35,489 nucleotides of DNA from the NCBI GenBank assembly GCA_002337385.1, contig DDFY01000008.1, forward strand, positions 285,054-320,542, in the 5' to 3' direction. The DNA comes from Erythrobacter sp. UBA1916. Its GTDB lineage: Bacteria; Pseudomonadota; Alphaproteobacteria; Sphingomonadales; Sphingomonadaceae. This document shows positions 23,629 through 32,351 of the stretch, one piece after another (the stretch's first letter is position 1; each line of letters begins with the position of its first letter). Under the pieces are notes generated by a model. The model saw only the letters and a program-made list of their open reading frames with translations. It was not told the origin of the DNA and did no database searches. Both the position numbers and the translations under genes were made by a program.

Positions 23629-23751
23629 TTAGAAGGGCAGGGCCTGACCAGCGGCGATCAAGGCCAGCGCGCAGGCCGTGACCATCGCGAAGCGCAGCGC
23701 GTCGGCTGGACGAGCTGTGATCTGGCGGGCTTGGGCAATGAGGCCGGTCAT
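23629..23751 (-). CDS. Small 40-residue single-pass membrane protein, hypothetical
   Basis: An open frame from ATG 23751 to TAA 23629 encodes 40 residues: a basic N-terminal half (MTGLIAQARQITARPADALR) followed by FAMVTACALALIAAGQALPF, one hydrophobic helix. It fills the space between two convergent genes almost exactly and follows the agmatine deiminase gene by 53 bp on the same strand. Third codon positions are G or C in most codons, like the neighbours. The ribosome site is weak. I do not recognise a family. It could be a chance frame in GC-rich DNA. Confidence 0.5.
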   Translation of the reverse strand: MTGLIAQARQITARPADALRFAMVTACALALIAAGQALPF

Positions 23752-23804
23752 AGGCAGGTTTATGCCCGCGCACCGGTAAATAAAGTGTTAAAGAGGTCGC
23801 GCAG

Positions 23805-24770
23805 CTAGGCGAGCGGAACGTGCTGGCTGCAACAATGGAACGATCCGCCGCCGGTCAGCACGGCATCAGCCATGAGGCCCACGGCCTTGCGCCCCGGAAA
23901 CAGCTTTCCAATCGCCTCGACCGCCGCCGCATCGTTGGCGCAGCCGTAGATCGGCACCACCACCACTGTGTTGGCGATAACGAAGTTCATGTAGCTCGCC
24001 GGTTCGGCATCCTCTTCGCCATAAAGCCCGGCAGACGGGATACGGTGGACGGTCAGTCCGAAGTCGGCGGCCCTTTGCGCGGCATCATCGTAAACCGTGG
24101 CGTTCGGGTCGTCGTCGCTTGTGGCGATGGGAATGGCGATCTCGCCCGGCGCGACGAACCGTGCGAGGTTGTCGACATGGCCGTCGGTGTGGTCGCCCAG
24201 CAGGCCCTCGCCGAGCCACAGGATGCGCTTGAAGCCCAGCTCTGCCGTCAGATGCGCGGCGATCTCGTCGCGCGACAAGTCGGGGTTGCGGTTGGGGTTG
24301 AGCAGGCATTGCTCGGTCGTCACCACGAGGCCCGTGCCATCGGGGTCGATCGAGCCGCCTTCGAGCACCCAGTCGGCCTTGCGATAGGCAAAGCCGCCTG
24401 CCTCGGCGAGCGAGGCACCGGTCTCCTGATCGCCATCAAGCAGGTACTTCTCGCCCCAGCCGTTAAAGCCAAAACCCTGCGCCAGCCGCTCGCCCCCTTG
24501 GGTGCGCACGATCAGCGGGCCGGTGTCGCGAATCCAGATGTCGCCATAGGGGTGCCGCTCGAAGACCACCGAGCTATGCGCCAGCGCCCGCGCCGCGGCT
24601 TCGCTTTCCTCGTCGCGCACCCCCAAGCGGACCTGCTGGCCGCTTTCCGCAATGGCATTGGCGAAGGCGGCTACCTGCGCCTGCGCGGGGGCGAGGTCGT
24701 CCTCCCACAGGTCGGCAGCGGCGGGAAAGCCGATCCAGATCCACTCCTGCTCGGCCCATTCGGGCGGCAT
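23805..24770 (-). CDS. Agmatine deiminase family protein (guanidino-group modifying enzyme)
   Basis: Hydrolyses agmatine to N-carbamoylputrescine in polyamine synthesis, or acts on peptidyl-arginine in related enzymes. It has 321 residues from ATG 24770, where the expected MPPEWAEQEW begins, with GGTGAG 7 bases upstream; GTG 24782 would add four residues. Catalytic residues are visible: D82 in IRDTGP, E137 in EGGS, H198 and D200 in DGHVDN, and nucleophile C313 in GGGSFHC. A second Cys follows directly (HCCSQH), which is unusual. No N-carbamoylputrescine amidase is in the window. It lies 16 bp after a secreted peptidase gene. Confidence 0.92.
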   Translation of the reverse strand: MPPEWAEQEWIWIGFPAAADLWEDDLAPAQAQVAAFANAIAESGQQVRLGVRDEESEAAARALAHSSVVFERHPYGDIWIRDTGPLIVRTQGGERLAQGFGFNGWGEKYLLDGDQETGASLAEAGGFAYRKADWVLEGGSIDPDGTGLVVTTEQCLLNPNRNPDLSRDEIAAHLTAELGFKRILWLGEGLLGDHTDGHVDNLARFVAPGEIAIPIATSDDDPNATVYDDAAQRAADFGLTVHRIPSAGLYGEEDAEPASYMNFVIANTVVVVPIYGCANDAAAVEAIGKLFPGRKAVGLMADAVLTGGGSFHCCSQHVPLA

Positions 24771-24786
24771 TGCCTGACTCACCGGT

Positions 24787-26430
24787 TCAGCACCCCTCGC
24801 CGGCAGCGCAGCTGGCATCGCGGGTGGCGCGGAATTCGTCGCCCTCGACCCAGTTGGGCCAGTCCGCGCTATCGGCCAGCTCGCGGCCAATCGCATAGTA
24901 AAGCGCGACATCCTGCGCCACGCCGCTCCAGTCCCAGTTCGGATCGTACTCGTCCTTGGGGCCGTGGTAGTGGTTGGCGGTGTAGTCGGCATGGCCTGCC
25001 TCGCCGGCTTCGAGCCCACCGTCGAACAGGTCTTCGCCGCTCTTCACATAGAGCATCGGCACGCCGCGCTTGGCGAGGCTGAAGTGATCCGAGCGATAGT
25101 AGGACCCGGCTTGTGGATTGAGATCGGCGGTGATCGTGCGGCCTTGCCCTGCCACTGCGCGCTCGAGCGTTGCATCAAGGTCGCTCTTGCCGCCGCCGAT
25201 GGCGACCACGTCGCGCGCCGGGCCGAGCACATAGAGCGCATCCATGTTCACGCCGCCCACGGTCTGGCTGAGCGGGAAGACCGGGTTCGCGCCATAATAT
25301 TCCGAACCGAGCAGCCCCGATTCCTCGGCGGTGACGGCGAGGAACACCATCGAGCGCTCAGGCGCCCCGGCCTCGTGGTTCATCTGCGCCAGCGCGACCA
25401 GCGCGGCAACGCCGGTGGCGTTGTCGACCGCGCCGTTGCAGATGTCGTCGCCGTCAGGAGCGGGCGTGCAGTGGCCGAGGTGGTCCCAGTGCGCGGTGTT
25501 CAGCACATATTCGTCGGGCCGCTCTGTGCCCGGCAGCACGCCCACCACATTGGCCGAGGCGAAGCGGCGGATCGCATTGTCGAACGAGGTACTGGCCGTG
25601 ATGCCGAGCGGGATCGCGGTGAAACCGGGCTGCGTGGCGGCCTCTTCGAGCTGGGCCAGATCCTGCCCCGCTGCGCTGGCAATCGCTTCGGCCACATCAT
25701 GTGTGACCCAGCCGTTGACCTTGGTCTGGCTCATCCCGCCGTCCTTGCGCGCGGCATAGACCTGCGGGCCGGACCAGCTCGATTCGACCACGTTCCAGCC
25801 ATAGGCAGCCGGGAAGTCGGCATGGACGATGATCGCGCCCGCTGCGCCTTGCCGTGCGGCTTCCTCGAACTTGTAGGTCCAGCGGCCATAGTAGGTCATG
25901 GCGCGGCCGTTGAAGATGCCCTCGAGGCTGTCGGAGGCATAGTCCGCATCGTTGACGAGGATCAGCGCAGTCTTGCCGTGCATGTCGACGCCGGCGTAGT
26001 CGTTCCAGCCGCGCTCGGGTGCGTTGATGCCGAAGCCGACGAACACGATCTCGCTGCCGTCCAGGGTGATGTGGTTCTGCTCGCGGTAAGTCACGCCGAC
26101 CCACTGATCGCCGTAGCTGTAGTCCGCCCCGGCGATGGTGAGCGGGGCGATGTTCTGCGCGGTGATTTCCACCAGCGGCACGTCCTGCACCCAGCTGCCA
26201 TTGTTGCCCGGCTGAAGACCGGCGGCGGCGAACTGCTCCTCCAGATAGGCGATGGTCTTTTCCTCGCCCGGCGTGCCGGGGGCGCGGCCTTCGAACTCGT
26301 CGGAGGACAGGACGCGTGTCACGTCCTTCAGCGTGTCGACCGGGACGGCAGGGGCCTCCTGCGCACTGGTGGCGGTGGCCGTAGCAAAAAGCGCAAGGGC
26401 GCACAGCGGTGCGAGCGTACGTGCGAGCAT
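24787..26430 (-). CDS. Secreted M28 family zinc peptidase with PA domain
   Basis: A 547-residue exported aminopeptidase-type enzyme. The signal peptide is MLARTLAPLCALALFATATATSA, with likely cleavage before QE. A protease-associated insert occupies roughly residues 130-290. The M28 zinc site is intact: NTAHWDHLGHC (about 314-323), GAVDNATGVAALV (about 332), EESGLLGSEYYG (about 369), VNMDAL (about 395) and NHYHGPKDEYD (about 489). It probably trims peptides outside the cytoplasm or in the periplasm. The ATG is at the signal-peptide start; the open frame extends upstream but without sense. It is divergent from glnE with 106 bp between. Confidence 0.92.
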   Translation of the reverse strand: MLARTLAPLCALALFATATATSAQEAPAVPVDTLKDVTRVLSSDEFEGRAPGTPGEEKTIAYLEEQFAAAGLQPGNNGSWVQDVPLVEITAQNIAPLTIAGADYSYGDQWVGVTYREQNHITLDGSEIVFVGFGINAPERGWNDYAGVDMHGKTALILVNDADYASDSLEGIFNGRAMTYYGRWTYKFEEAARQGAAGAIIVHADFPAAYGWNVVESSWSGPQVYAARKDGGMSQTKVNGWVTHDVAEAIASAAGQDLAQLEEAATQPGFTAIPLGITASTSFDNAIRRFASANVVGVLPGTERPDEYVLNTAHWDHLGHCTPAPDGDDICNGAVDNATGVAALVALAQMNHEAGAPERSMVFLAVTAEESGLLGSEYYGANPVFPLSQTVGGVNMDALYVLGPARDVVAIGGGKSDLDATLERAVAGQGRTITADLNPQAGSYYRSDHFSLAKRGVPMLYVKSGEDLFDGGLEAGEAGHADYTANHYHGPKDEYDPNWDWSGVAQDVALYYAIGRELADSADWPNWVEGDEFRATRDASCAAGEGC

Positions 26431-26536
26431 ATGGTTTCGTCCGAAATTTGTCACTGCGCGAGCATTGGCAGGAGCGCGGCCCCATCGCAAGCGCGCAACA
26501 CTTGCCCGCGCGCGTCGCACGAGGCAGGAGGCGGGC

Positions 26537-29197
26537 ATGACCGCCAACTGGCAATCCGCACTCGCCCGCGCACAGGACCATGCGCCGTTTCTCGCGCTGG
26601 CTCTGCGCCGTCGGCCCGAGCTGGCCGAGCTGTTGGCGCAGGGCCGCGCCGAAGAGGCGCTGGCGGCGGCGCGCCGGTCTGGCGAGGGTATCGACGATGT
26701 CGGCAAGGCGCTGCGGATCGAGCGGCTTTCGCATGCGCTGGTGTTGGCGATTGGCGACTTGGCGGGCGCTTTTCCGCTAGAGCAGGTGCTGTCTGAACTG
26801 ACCGGCTTTGCAGACAGTGCGCTGGACCGGGCGATGCGCGCGGTGGTTGCGCGGCGTTGCCCGGATGCGGAATTTGCCGGGTTCACCGCACTTGCACTGG
26901 GCAAGCAGGGCGCGGGTGAGCTGAACTACAGCTCGGACATCGACCCGATCCTGCTGTTCGATCCCGCCACCCTGCCACACCGCGAACGCGACGATCCGGG
27001 CGAGGCGGCACAGCGCTATTCGCGCCAGCTGGTCGAACTGCTCTCGGCCCGCACCGGCGAGGGTTATGTCATGCGGGTCGATCTGCGGCTGCGCCCTGCG
27101 GCTGAGGTCAGTCCGCTCGCGATCAGTTTTCCGACCGCGCTTTCGCACTATGAAAGCTCGGCGCTGGCCTGGGAACGCGCGGCCTTTATCCGCGCCCGCG
27201 CTGCCGCTGGCGATATTGCCGCGGGTGAGCACTTCCTTGAGGAGGTGCGCCCGTTCGTCTGGCGGCGCAGCCTTGACTTCACCGCCATCGAGGAAATTCG
27301 CCGCCTCACCGCGCGCATTCGCGAGGCCTATCCCGGCCCGCGCGAACCCGGCCCCGGTTTCGACGTAAAGCGCGGGCGCGGGGGCATTCGCGAGGTCGAG
27401 TTCTTCGCCCAGACGCATCAGCTGATCTACGGCGGCCGACTGCCCTCGCTGCGGTTGCGCGGCACGCGCGCGGCGCTTGATGCGCTGGCGAACGAGGGGA
27501 TCATCGCGCAAGAGGCGGCGCAGGAGCTGGGCCAGGCTTACGACCGGCTGCGCGAGGTCGAGCATCGGCTGCAGATGGTCGAGGACCGGCAGACGCACGA
27601 ATTGCCGGCCAGTGCGGAGGCGATCGACAATGTCGCACAGCTTGATGGCCTCCCGGACGGTGCTGCCTTGCTGGCCGAACTGCGGACGATCTGCGCCCGG
27701 GTGGCCGAGCATTATGACGGGCTGCTGGGCGAAGACGAGGATGGCACGGCCGGAGCCGTGACAGTGCCCGAGCAGTTTCGGGCTGATTTCAACGCGCGTG
27801 TCGAGCATTGGACCGGCAGCCTGCGCGTAATGCGCAGCGCCGGGGCCCAACAGGCCTTCGCGGTGATCCGCCCGCGTTTGCTGGAGGCGCTGGCCGAAGC
27901 GCCCGATCCGGCGCGCGCGCTGGTACGATGGGAAACGCTGCTCGAACGGTTGCCGAGTGCGATCAACCTGTTCCGCCTGTTCGAACAGCGCCCCGGCCTG
28001 CTCGACACCGTGCTGCGCGTGTTGACGCTGACCCAACCGCTCGCCGACGAGCTGGCGCGCCGTCCAGAGCTTCTCGATGCGCTGATCGATGCCAGCGCGC
28101 TCGACCTGCCCGGCAGCGTTGACGATTTGGCCGAGGCCATGCGGCGATCAGAGGAGCCGGACTACGAGATCCGGCTGGGCCGCATCCGGCAGGTCGTGGG
28201 CGAGGAACGCTTCGCGCTCGGCGTGCAGCTGATCGATTGCCGCCACGATCCGCTCGCCATTGCCGAAGGCCTGTGCCGCGTGGCTGAGGGCGCAGTGCGC
28301 ACCGGGGCCGAGGCGGCGATCACCGAGTTCGAGCAGGTCCACGGACGGATCGAGGGCAGCGAGCTGATTGTGCTCGGGCTGGGACGGTTGGGAGGCGGGG
28401 CTCTGACCCATGCCTCTGACCTCGATGTGGTCTATCTGTTCACTGGCGAGATCGGCAGCGAATCGGACGGACGGCGTCCCTTGTCGACATCGCTCTATTT
28501 CAACCGGCTGGCCGCGCGCGTTACCGCTGCCCTGTCGGTGCCGACTGCGGAAGGTGCGCTCTACGAGATCGACACCCGGCTGCGCCCGCAAGGCAAACAG
28601 GGTCCGCTCGCGGTCAGTGTCGAGAGCTTCGCGCGCTATCAGGCAGAGGAAGCCTGGACCTGGGAGCATATGGCGCTCGCCCGCTCGCGCCCGATTTTCG
28701 GCAGCGCGGAGGCGCAGGCCGGGTTGCAGCAGGCGATCCGCGAGGTGCTGCTGGCGCCGCGCGATCCCGACAAACTGCGCGCAGACGTGCTCAAGATGCG
28801 CAACGGCGTGGCCGACCACAAGCCGCCGCGCGGTGACCTCGATGTAAAGCTCCAGCGCGGCGGGCTGATGGATAGCGAGTTTCTCATCCATTACCTGCAG
28901 CTGCGCCACGGGGTTGGCCTGGCGCCAGCGCTGGAGACAGCGATTGGCGAACTGGTGGCTGCGGGGCATCTGCCGTCTGGCTATGCCGAGCACCACCTTG
29001 CGCTCACCCGGCTGCTGGTGGCCGCGCGGCTGTTGGCACCGGGCAGCAGCGAGCCTTCACCGCCCGCCAGCGCGGCGCTGGCGCGGGCCTGCGGAGCGGC
29101 CGACTTGCCCTCGCTGCGCCGGGATATCCTGGTGTCGCGCAAGGTCATCGCCGCGCAGTGGGCAACAGTGTTTGACGAAAAACTGGAGATCGAATGA
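26537..29197 (+). CDS. glnE: Bifunctional glutamine synthetase adenylyltransferase/deadenylyltransferase GlnE
   Basis: Adds and removes AMP on glutamine synthetase in response to nitrogen status through PII. The 886-residue protein has two nucleotidyltransferase halves. The N-terminal half has GKQGAGELNYSSDIDPILLF near residue 123 and GRGGIREVEFFAQ; the C-terminal half has LGRLGGGALTHASDLDVVYLF near 613 and YEIDTRLRPQGKQG. It is slightly shorter than the E. coli protein (946). GGAGG lies 5 bases before the ATG at 26537. It leads an operon with the peroxiredoxin (ATGA overlap) and the DUF455 gene. Glutamate dehydrogenase elsewhere in the window makes a nitrogen theme but is on the other strand. 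Confidence 0.97.
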   Translation: MTANWQSALARAQDHAPFLALALRRRPELAELLAQGRAEEALAAARRSGEGIDDVGKALRIERLSHALVLAIGDLAGAFPLEQVLSELTGFADSALDRAMRAVVARRCPDAEFAGFTALALGKQGAGELNYSSDIDPILLFDPATLPHRERDDPGEAAQRYSRQLVELLSARTGEGYVMRVDLRLRPAAEVSPLAISFPTALSHYESSALAWERAAFIRARAAAGDIAAGEHFLEEVRPFVWRRSLDFTAIEEIRRLTARIREAYPGPREPGPGFDVKRGRGGIREVEFFAQTHQLIYGGRLPSLRLRGTRAALDALANEGIIAQEAAQELGQAYDRLREVEHRLQMVEDRQTHELPASAEAIDNVAQLDGLPDGAALLAELRTICARVAEHYDGLLGEDEDGTAGAVTVPEQFRADFNARVEHWTGSLRVMRSAGAQQAFAVIRPRLLEALAEAPDPARALVRWETLLERLPSAINLFRLFEQRPGLLDTVLRVLTLTQPLADELARRPELLDALIDASALDLPGSVDDLAEAMRRSEEPDYEIRLGRIRQVVGEERFALGVQLIDCRHDPLAIAEGLCRVAEGAVRTGAEAAITEFEQVHGRIEGSELIVLGLGRLGGGALTHASDLDVVYLFTGEIGSESDGRRPLSTSLYFNRLAARVTAALSVPTAEGALYEIDTRLRPQGKQGPLAVSVESFARYQAEEAWTWEHMALARSRPIFGSAEAQAGLQQAIREVLLAPRDPDKLRADVLKMRNGVADHKPPRGDLDVKLQRGGLMDSEFLIHYLQLRHGVGLAPALETAIGELVAAGHLPSGYAEHHLALTRLLVAARLLAPGSSEPSPPASAALARACGAADLPSLRRDILVSRKVIAAQWATVFDEKLEIE

Positions 29198-29670
29198 TGA
29201 GCGATAGACCCGATATCGGCGATACAGTGCCCGACATCACCTTGGGCACGCCCGAAGGCGGCAACGTGAAGCCGTCGGACTTCAAGGGCTCCAAGCTGGT
29301 GCTGTTCTTCTACCCGAAGGACAACACGCCCGGTTGCACCACCGAAAACATCGACTTTTCCGCCCTGGCCGAGGACTTTGCGGCAGCAGACACCAAGCTG
29401 CTCGGCATCAGCAAGGACTCCGCCAAAAAGCACCAGAACTTCATTGCCAAGCATGATCTGAAGGCCCCGCTCGCGACCGATCCCGAGACCGATGGCCTTG
29501 CCGATGCGCTGGGCATCTGGGTCCAAAAGAGCATGTATGGCCGCCAGTTCATGGGCATGGAGCGCAGCACCTTTCTGGTCGATGCGCAGGGCAAGATCGC
29601 CCGCGTCTGGCGCAAGGTGAAGGTGAAGGGCCACGCTGCTGAAGTGCTGGCTGCGGCGCAGGAGCTCTGA
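29194..29670 (+). CDS. bcp: Thiol peroxidase of the BCP/PrxQ family, single-cysteine form
   Basis: Reduces hydrogen peroxide and organic peroxides in the cytoplasm. A 158-residue peroxiredoxin with the active motif PKDNTPGCTT, peroxidatic C48, and a conserved arginine in MERSTFLVD. The usual second cysteine five residues on (CxxxxC in E. coli Bcp) is absent, and C48 is the only cysteine in the protein, so it must be recycled by an outside thiol. The start ATG overlaps the glnE stop as ATGA; a second ATG follows at once. The DUF455 gene overlaps or follows its stop directly. Confidence 0.95.
   Translation: MMSDRPDIGDTVPDITLGTPEGGNVKPSDFKGSKLVLFFYPKDNTPGCTTENIDFSALAEDFAAADTKLLGISKDSAKKHQNFIAKHDLKAPLATDPETDGLADALGIWVQKSMYGRQFMGMERSTFLVDAQGKIARVWRKVKVKGHAAEVLAAAQEL
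29660..29664 (+). promoter_or_regulatory. Ribosome binding site that bears on the DUF455 start
   Basis: AGGAG at 29660-29664 lies inside the end of the peroxiredoxin gene. It is 8 bases before an ATC codon at 29673 and 2 bases before a CTG at 29667, both in frame with the DUF455 gene. No standard start codon with a site like this is found in that frame upstream of the family-like region. Confidence 0.5.
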
Positions 29671-30470
29671 CCATCGCCGCTTCGGCAGACCTGTCGCAGG
29701 CGATCCGCGCTGCCCTGCTCACCGGCGATGCGCGCGCCAAGGTGATGGCGACGCGCAAGCTGGTGCGCGAATGGCGGCTGGGGCGCCTGCCGACCGGCTT
29801 CTCGGTCGCCATGCCGGACCATCCCGAATGGCCCGGGGGTCTCGAAGTGCTGCCGCCGTCGCAAATGCCCAAGCGTGGGCGCGGTGGTTCTGAGCGTAAC
29901 CGTATCGCCCTGTGGCATTCGCTCGCGCATATCGAGTTCGTCGCCATCGATCTCGCGCTCGACATGGTGGGCCGCTTCGGCGCGGCGCAGGACGAGCGCT
30001 TTGTCGCCGACTTCCTGCGCGTGGCGGCGGACGAGGCGATGCACTTTGCGATCATCGAACGCCATCTCGCGCAGATGGGTGCGCGTTATGGCGATCTTCC
30101 GGTCCACGGCGGCCTGTGGCAGGCCGCCAGCGACACGGCGGACGACGTGCTGGCGCGGTTGGCGATCGTGCCGATGGTGCTCGAAGCCCGCGCGCTCGAC
30201 GTGACCCCGGCGACGCTCGAACGGGTGCGTGCGCAGGGCGATGAGCGGGGAGCTAAAATCCTTACGCGTGTGCTTGACGACGAGATCCGCCACGTGGCGG
30301 CGGGCGCAAGCCATTTCGAAAAGCTCTGCGAAAAGGCCGGATTGGTGCCGGAGAATCACTGGAAAACGCTCGTTCGTGAGCGATTCGGGGCACGCGTTAA
30401 GCCACCGTTCAACGACTCAGCGCGTCAAGCAGCCGGTCTGCCGCGAGAATATTATATCGCGATTGCCTGA
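29667..30470 (+). CDS. DUF455 family ferritin-like diiron protein, probable non-standard start
   Basis: A four-helix ferritin-like protein of unproven function. Likely iron ligands are the Glu in AHIEFVAIDLA, the E..H of ADEAMHF, the Glu in MVLEARALD and the E..H of DDEIRHV. The frame opens after a TGA at 29640 and has no ATG, GTG or TTG until GTG 29742. Yet the codons before that GTG read TIAASADLSQAIRAALLTGDARAK, which looks like the family's normal N-terminal helix and has the same GC-rich third positions. Translation may thus begin at CTG 29667 (overlapping the peroxiredoxin TGA, 267 residues) or ATC 29673 (ideal distance from AGGAG). A standard annotation would start at 29742 or 29745 with about 242 residues. 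Confidence 0.82.
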   Translation: MTIAASADLSQAIRAALLTGDARAKVMATRKLVREWRLGRLPTGFSVAMPDHPEWPGGLEVLPPSQMPKRGRGGSERNRIALWHSLAHIEFVAIDLALDMVGRFGAAQDERFVADFLRVAADEAMHFAIIERHLAQMGARYGDLPVHGGLWQAASDTADDVLARLAIVPMVLEARALDVTPATLERVRAQGDERGAKILTRVLDDEIRHVAAGASHFEKLCEKAGLVPENHWKTLVRERFGARVKPPFNDSARQAAGLPREYYIAIA

Positions 30471-30584
30471 TTAACCTTCACCAGCTCTATTGGTTCCCGA
30501 CGGAAAAAGCGCGAACACATCGACGCTTTGGAAAGGGCGGGATTTGCCGCAAGGCAGACCCCAATAAAGAGCAGAAGGGATCGT

Positions 30585-31253
30585 ATGCTCTCGAAATTTG
30601 CAACCGCGCTTGTGGCGCTGTCTGGCCTGTCCGCAGCCCCGGCTCTTGCTAACGAAACCACCGTCGGCGTTGCGGCTTCGGCCAGCGCCTCCACCGCTTC
30701 AGGCGGTGTTGATACCGAATTCAGCGAGCTTTTCGCCAACTGGCAGACGCTCGAAACCGGTGGCCGGGTGACCCAGTCGGGCGACATCATGGCTGGCCCC
30801 AACATCGCCATCTCGGTTCCTTCGCGGATGCCGCTTGAAGATGCCGTGCTGACCAGCGGTTTCGGCATGCGCAACCATCCGATCCTGCGCCAGCGTCGCG
30901 GCCACAAGGGCGTCGATCTCGCGGCGCCGACCGGCACCCCGGTCTATGCCACTGCCGATGGCCTGGTGGGCATGGCTCAACGGTTCGGCTCTTATGGCAA
31001 CTACGTCCAGATCGAGCACGGCGGCGCCATGCAGACCCGTTACGCGCACCTTTCGCGCTATGTCGTGAAATCCGGCGAGAATGTGCACAAGGGTGACCTC
31101 ATCGGTTATGTCGGTTCGACCGGCCGTTCGACCGGCCCCCACCTCCACTACGAAGTGCGGGTTAGCGGTGAAGCGGTTAACCCGATCCCTTATATGACGG
31201 CCGAACTGGCGATCGACGACAATCCGCTGGCCGCACGCGGCGGGCCGGAATAA
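30585..31253 (+). CDS. Exported M23 family peptidase (LytM-type)
   Basis: Cuts peptide bridges in cell-wall peptidoglycan or processes related proteins. The 222-residue protein starts with a signal peptide ending APALA (residues 18-22), then a low-complexity Ala/Ser linker. The M23 domain has zinc ligands H107 and D111 in GHKGVDLAAPTG and H188 in GPHLHYE, plus the likely catalytic H155 in YAHL and H186. All metal ligands are present, so it should be active, unlike EnvC/NlpD-type degenerate forms. AAGGGA lies 5 bases before the ATG. A strong hairpin follows 20 bp after its stop. Confidence 0.93.
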   Translation: MLSKFATALVALSGLSAAPALANETTVGVAASASASTASGGVDTEFSELFANWQTLETGGRVTQSGDIMAGPNIAISVPSRMPLEDAVLTSGFGMRNHPILRQRRGHKGVDLAAPTGTPVYATADGLVGMAQRFGSYGNYVQIEHGGAMQTRYAHLSRYVVKSGENVHKGDLIGYVGSTGRSTGPHLHYEVRVSGEAVNPIPYMTAELAIDDNPLAARGGPE

Positions 31254-31273
31254 GCCTGAGCGATTGATCCTGA

Positions 31274-31323
31274 GCCCAAGCAAAAGGGCGGCAATCTCGC
31301 GATTGCCGCCCTTTTGCTTGGGC
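31274..31323. terminator. Strong bidirectional terminator between convergent M23 and galU genes
   Basis: A perfect 23-bp inverted repeat (31274-31296 and 31301-31323) closes on a 4-base loop TCGC. Inside the arms are AAAAGGGCGGC on the left and GCCGCCCTTTT on the right, so on either strand a GC-rich inner stem is followed by a T run. It lies between the M23 stop at 31253 and the galU stop at 31341 and can serve both. Confidence 0.88.
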
Positions 31324-31340
31324 AGGTCTATCCGTGCGCC

Positions 31341-32216
31341 TTACTGGGCGAGCAGACGCTCTGCCATGGTGCGCACTTCGGCGCCCATGTCTTCGCGTTC
31401 CAGCGCGAGTGCCAGCGTTGCCTCGACGAATCCGAGCTTGCTGCCGCAATCGAACCGGCGGCCCTCGAAGGTCACCGCGTGGAAGGGCTGGCTGCCGATC
31501 ATGCGGGCCATGGCATCGGTCAGCTGGATCTCGCCGCCGGCACCCTTGCCCTGCGTTTCCAGCGTGCGCATCACTTCGGGCTGGAGGATATAGCGGCCGG
31601 AAATGATCTTGTTCGACGGTGCCTCTGCAACCGGCGGCTTTTCGACGAGGCCCTTGACCTCGGTCAGCGCGCCGCGGCTCTCGCCCGGATCGATCACGCC
31701 GTAAGACGAAACCTCTTCGTGCGGCACTTCGAGCACTGAGATCAGGTTGCCGCCCACTTCGTTGTAAGCCTCGACCATCTGCGCCATGCAGCCGGGCTTA
31801 CCCACCATCATCTCGTCGGGCAGCAGGATGGCGAAGGGTTCGTCACCCACGATTGCGCGGGCGCACCAGATGGCATGGCCGAGCCCCATCGGCACCTGCT
31901 GGCGCACGGTGATGATATCGCCCGGCGTGGCGCGAGTCGGTTCGAGCACCGACATATCCTTGCCGCGCGCTTCCATCGTGCTTTCCAGCTCGAAAGCCTT
32001 GTCGAAGTGCTCGACGATGGCGGTCTTGCCGCGTCCGGTGACGAAGATCATCTGCTCGATTCCTGCCTCACGGGCCTCGTCGACGGCGTACTGGATCAGC
32101 GGCCGGTCAACGATGGGAAGCAATTCCTTCGGGATTGCCTTGGTGGCAGGAAGGAATCGAGTGCCGAGCCCGGCAACCGGGAAGACGGCTTTGCGGATCG
32201 CTTTGGGTTTGCTCAT
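31341..32216 (-). CDS. galU: UTP--glucose-1-phosphate uridylyltransferase GalU
   Basis: Makes UDP-glucose, the donor for many surface sugars. The 291-residue protein has the nucleotide motif FPVAGLGTRFLPATKAIPKELLPIVDRPLIQY, the second-half IWCARAIVGDEPFAILLPDEMM and LVEKPPVAEAPSN, all family standards. The ATG at 32216 begins MSKPKAIRKAVFP; the frame is open further upstream but has no family likeness there. The ribosome site is weak. It stands alone on the reverse strand, divergent from a small gene. UDP-glucose could feed the glycan operon at 3814-8702, but they are far apart. Confidence 0.97.
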   Translation of the reverse strand: MSKPKAIRKAVFPVAGLGTRFLPATKAIPKELLPIVDRPLIQYAVDEAREAGIEQMIFVTGRGKTAIVEHFDKAFELESTMEARGKDMSVLEPTRATPGDIITVRQQVPMGLGHAIWCARAIVGDEPFAILLPDEMMVGKPGCMAQMVEAYNEVGGNLISVLEVPHEEVSSYGVIDPGESRGALTEVKGLVEKPPVAEAPSNKIISGRYILQPEVMRTLETQGKGAGGEIQLTDAMARMIGSQPFHAVTFEGRRFDCGSKLGFVEATLALALEREDMGAEVRTMAERLLAQ

Positions 32217-32351
32217 GCCAATATCAATGAATGGGCCCCCGTGAGGGGTCAAGGTCGTTCGTCGCGATCGTGCGACAGTGGGGCACGTTTGCCGACTTAG
32301 GTGAACTTTTCTCCATCCCACGCGTTGGTTAGGCAATTGGAGGAAAGTCTC

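Noticed and set aside
23616..23631. Terminator between the TauE gene and the small reverse gene
   Set aside because: AGCT-TG-AGCT is only a four-base stem and lacks a proper T run.
24964..26796. 610-codon forward frame opposite the M28 peptidase
   Set aside because: The M28 gene has a signal peptide and complete zinc site; the forward frame has no recognisable motif and runs into glnE in another frame.
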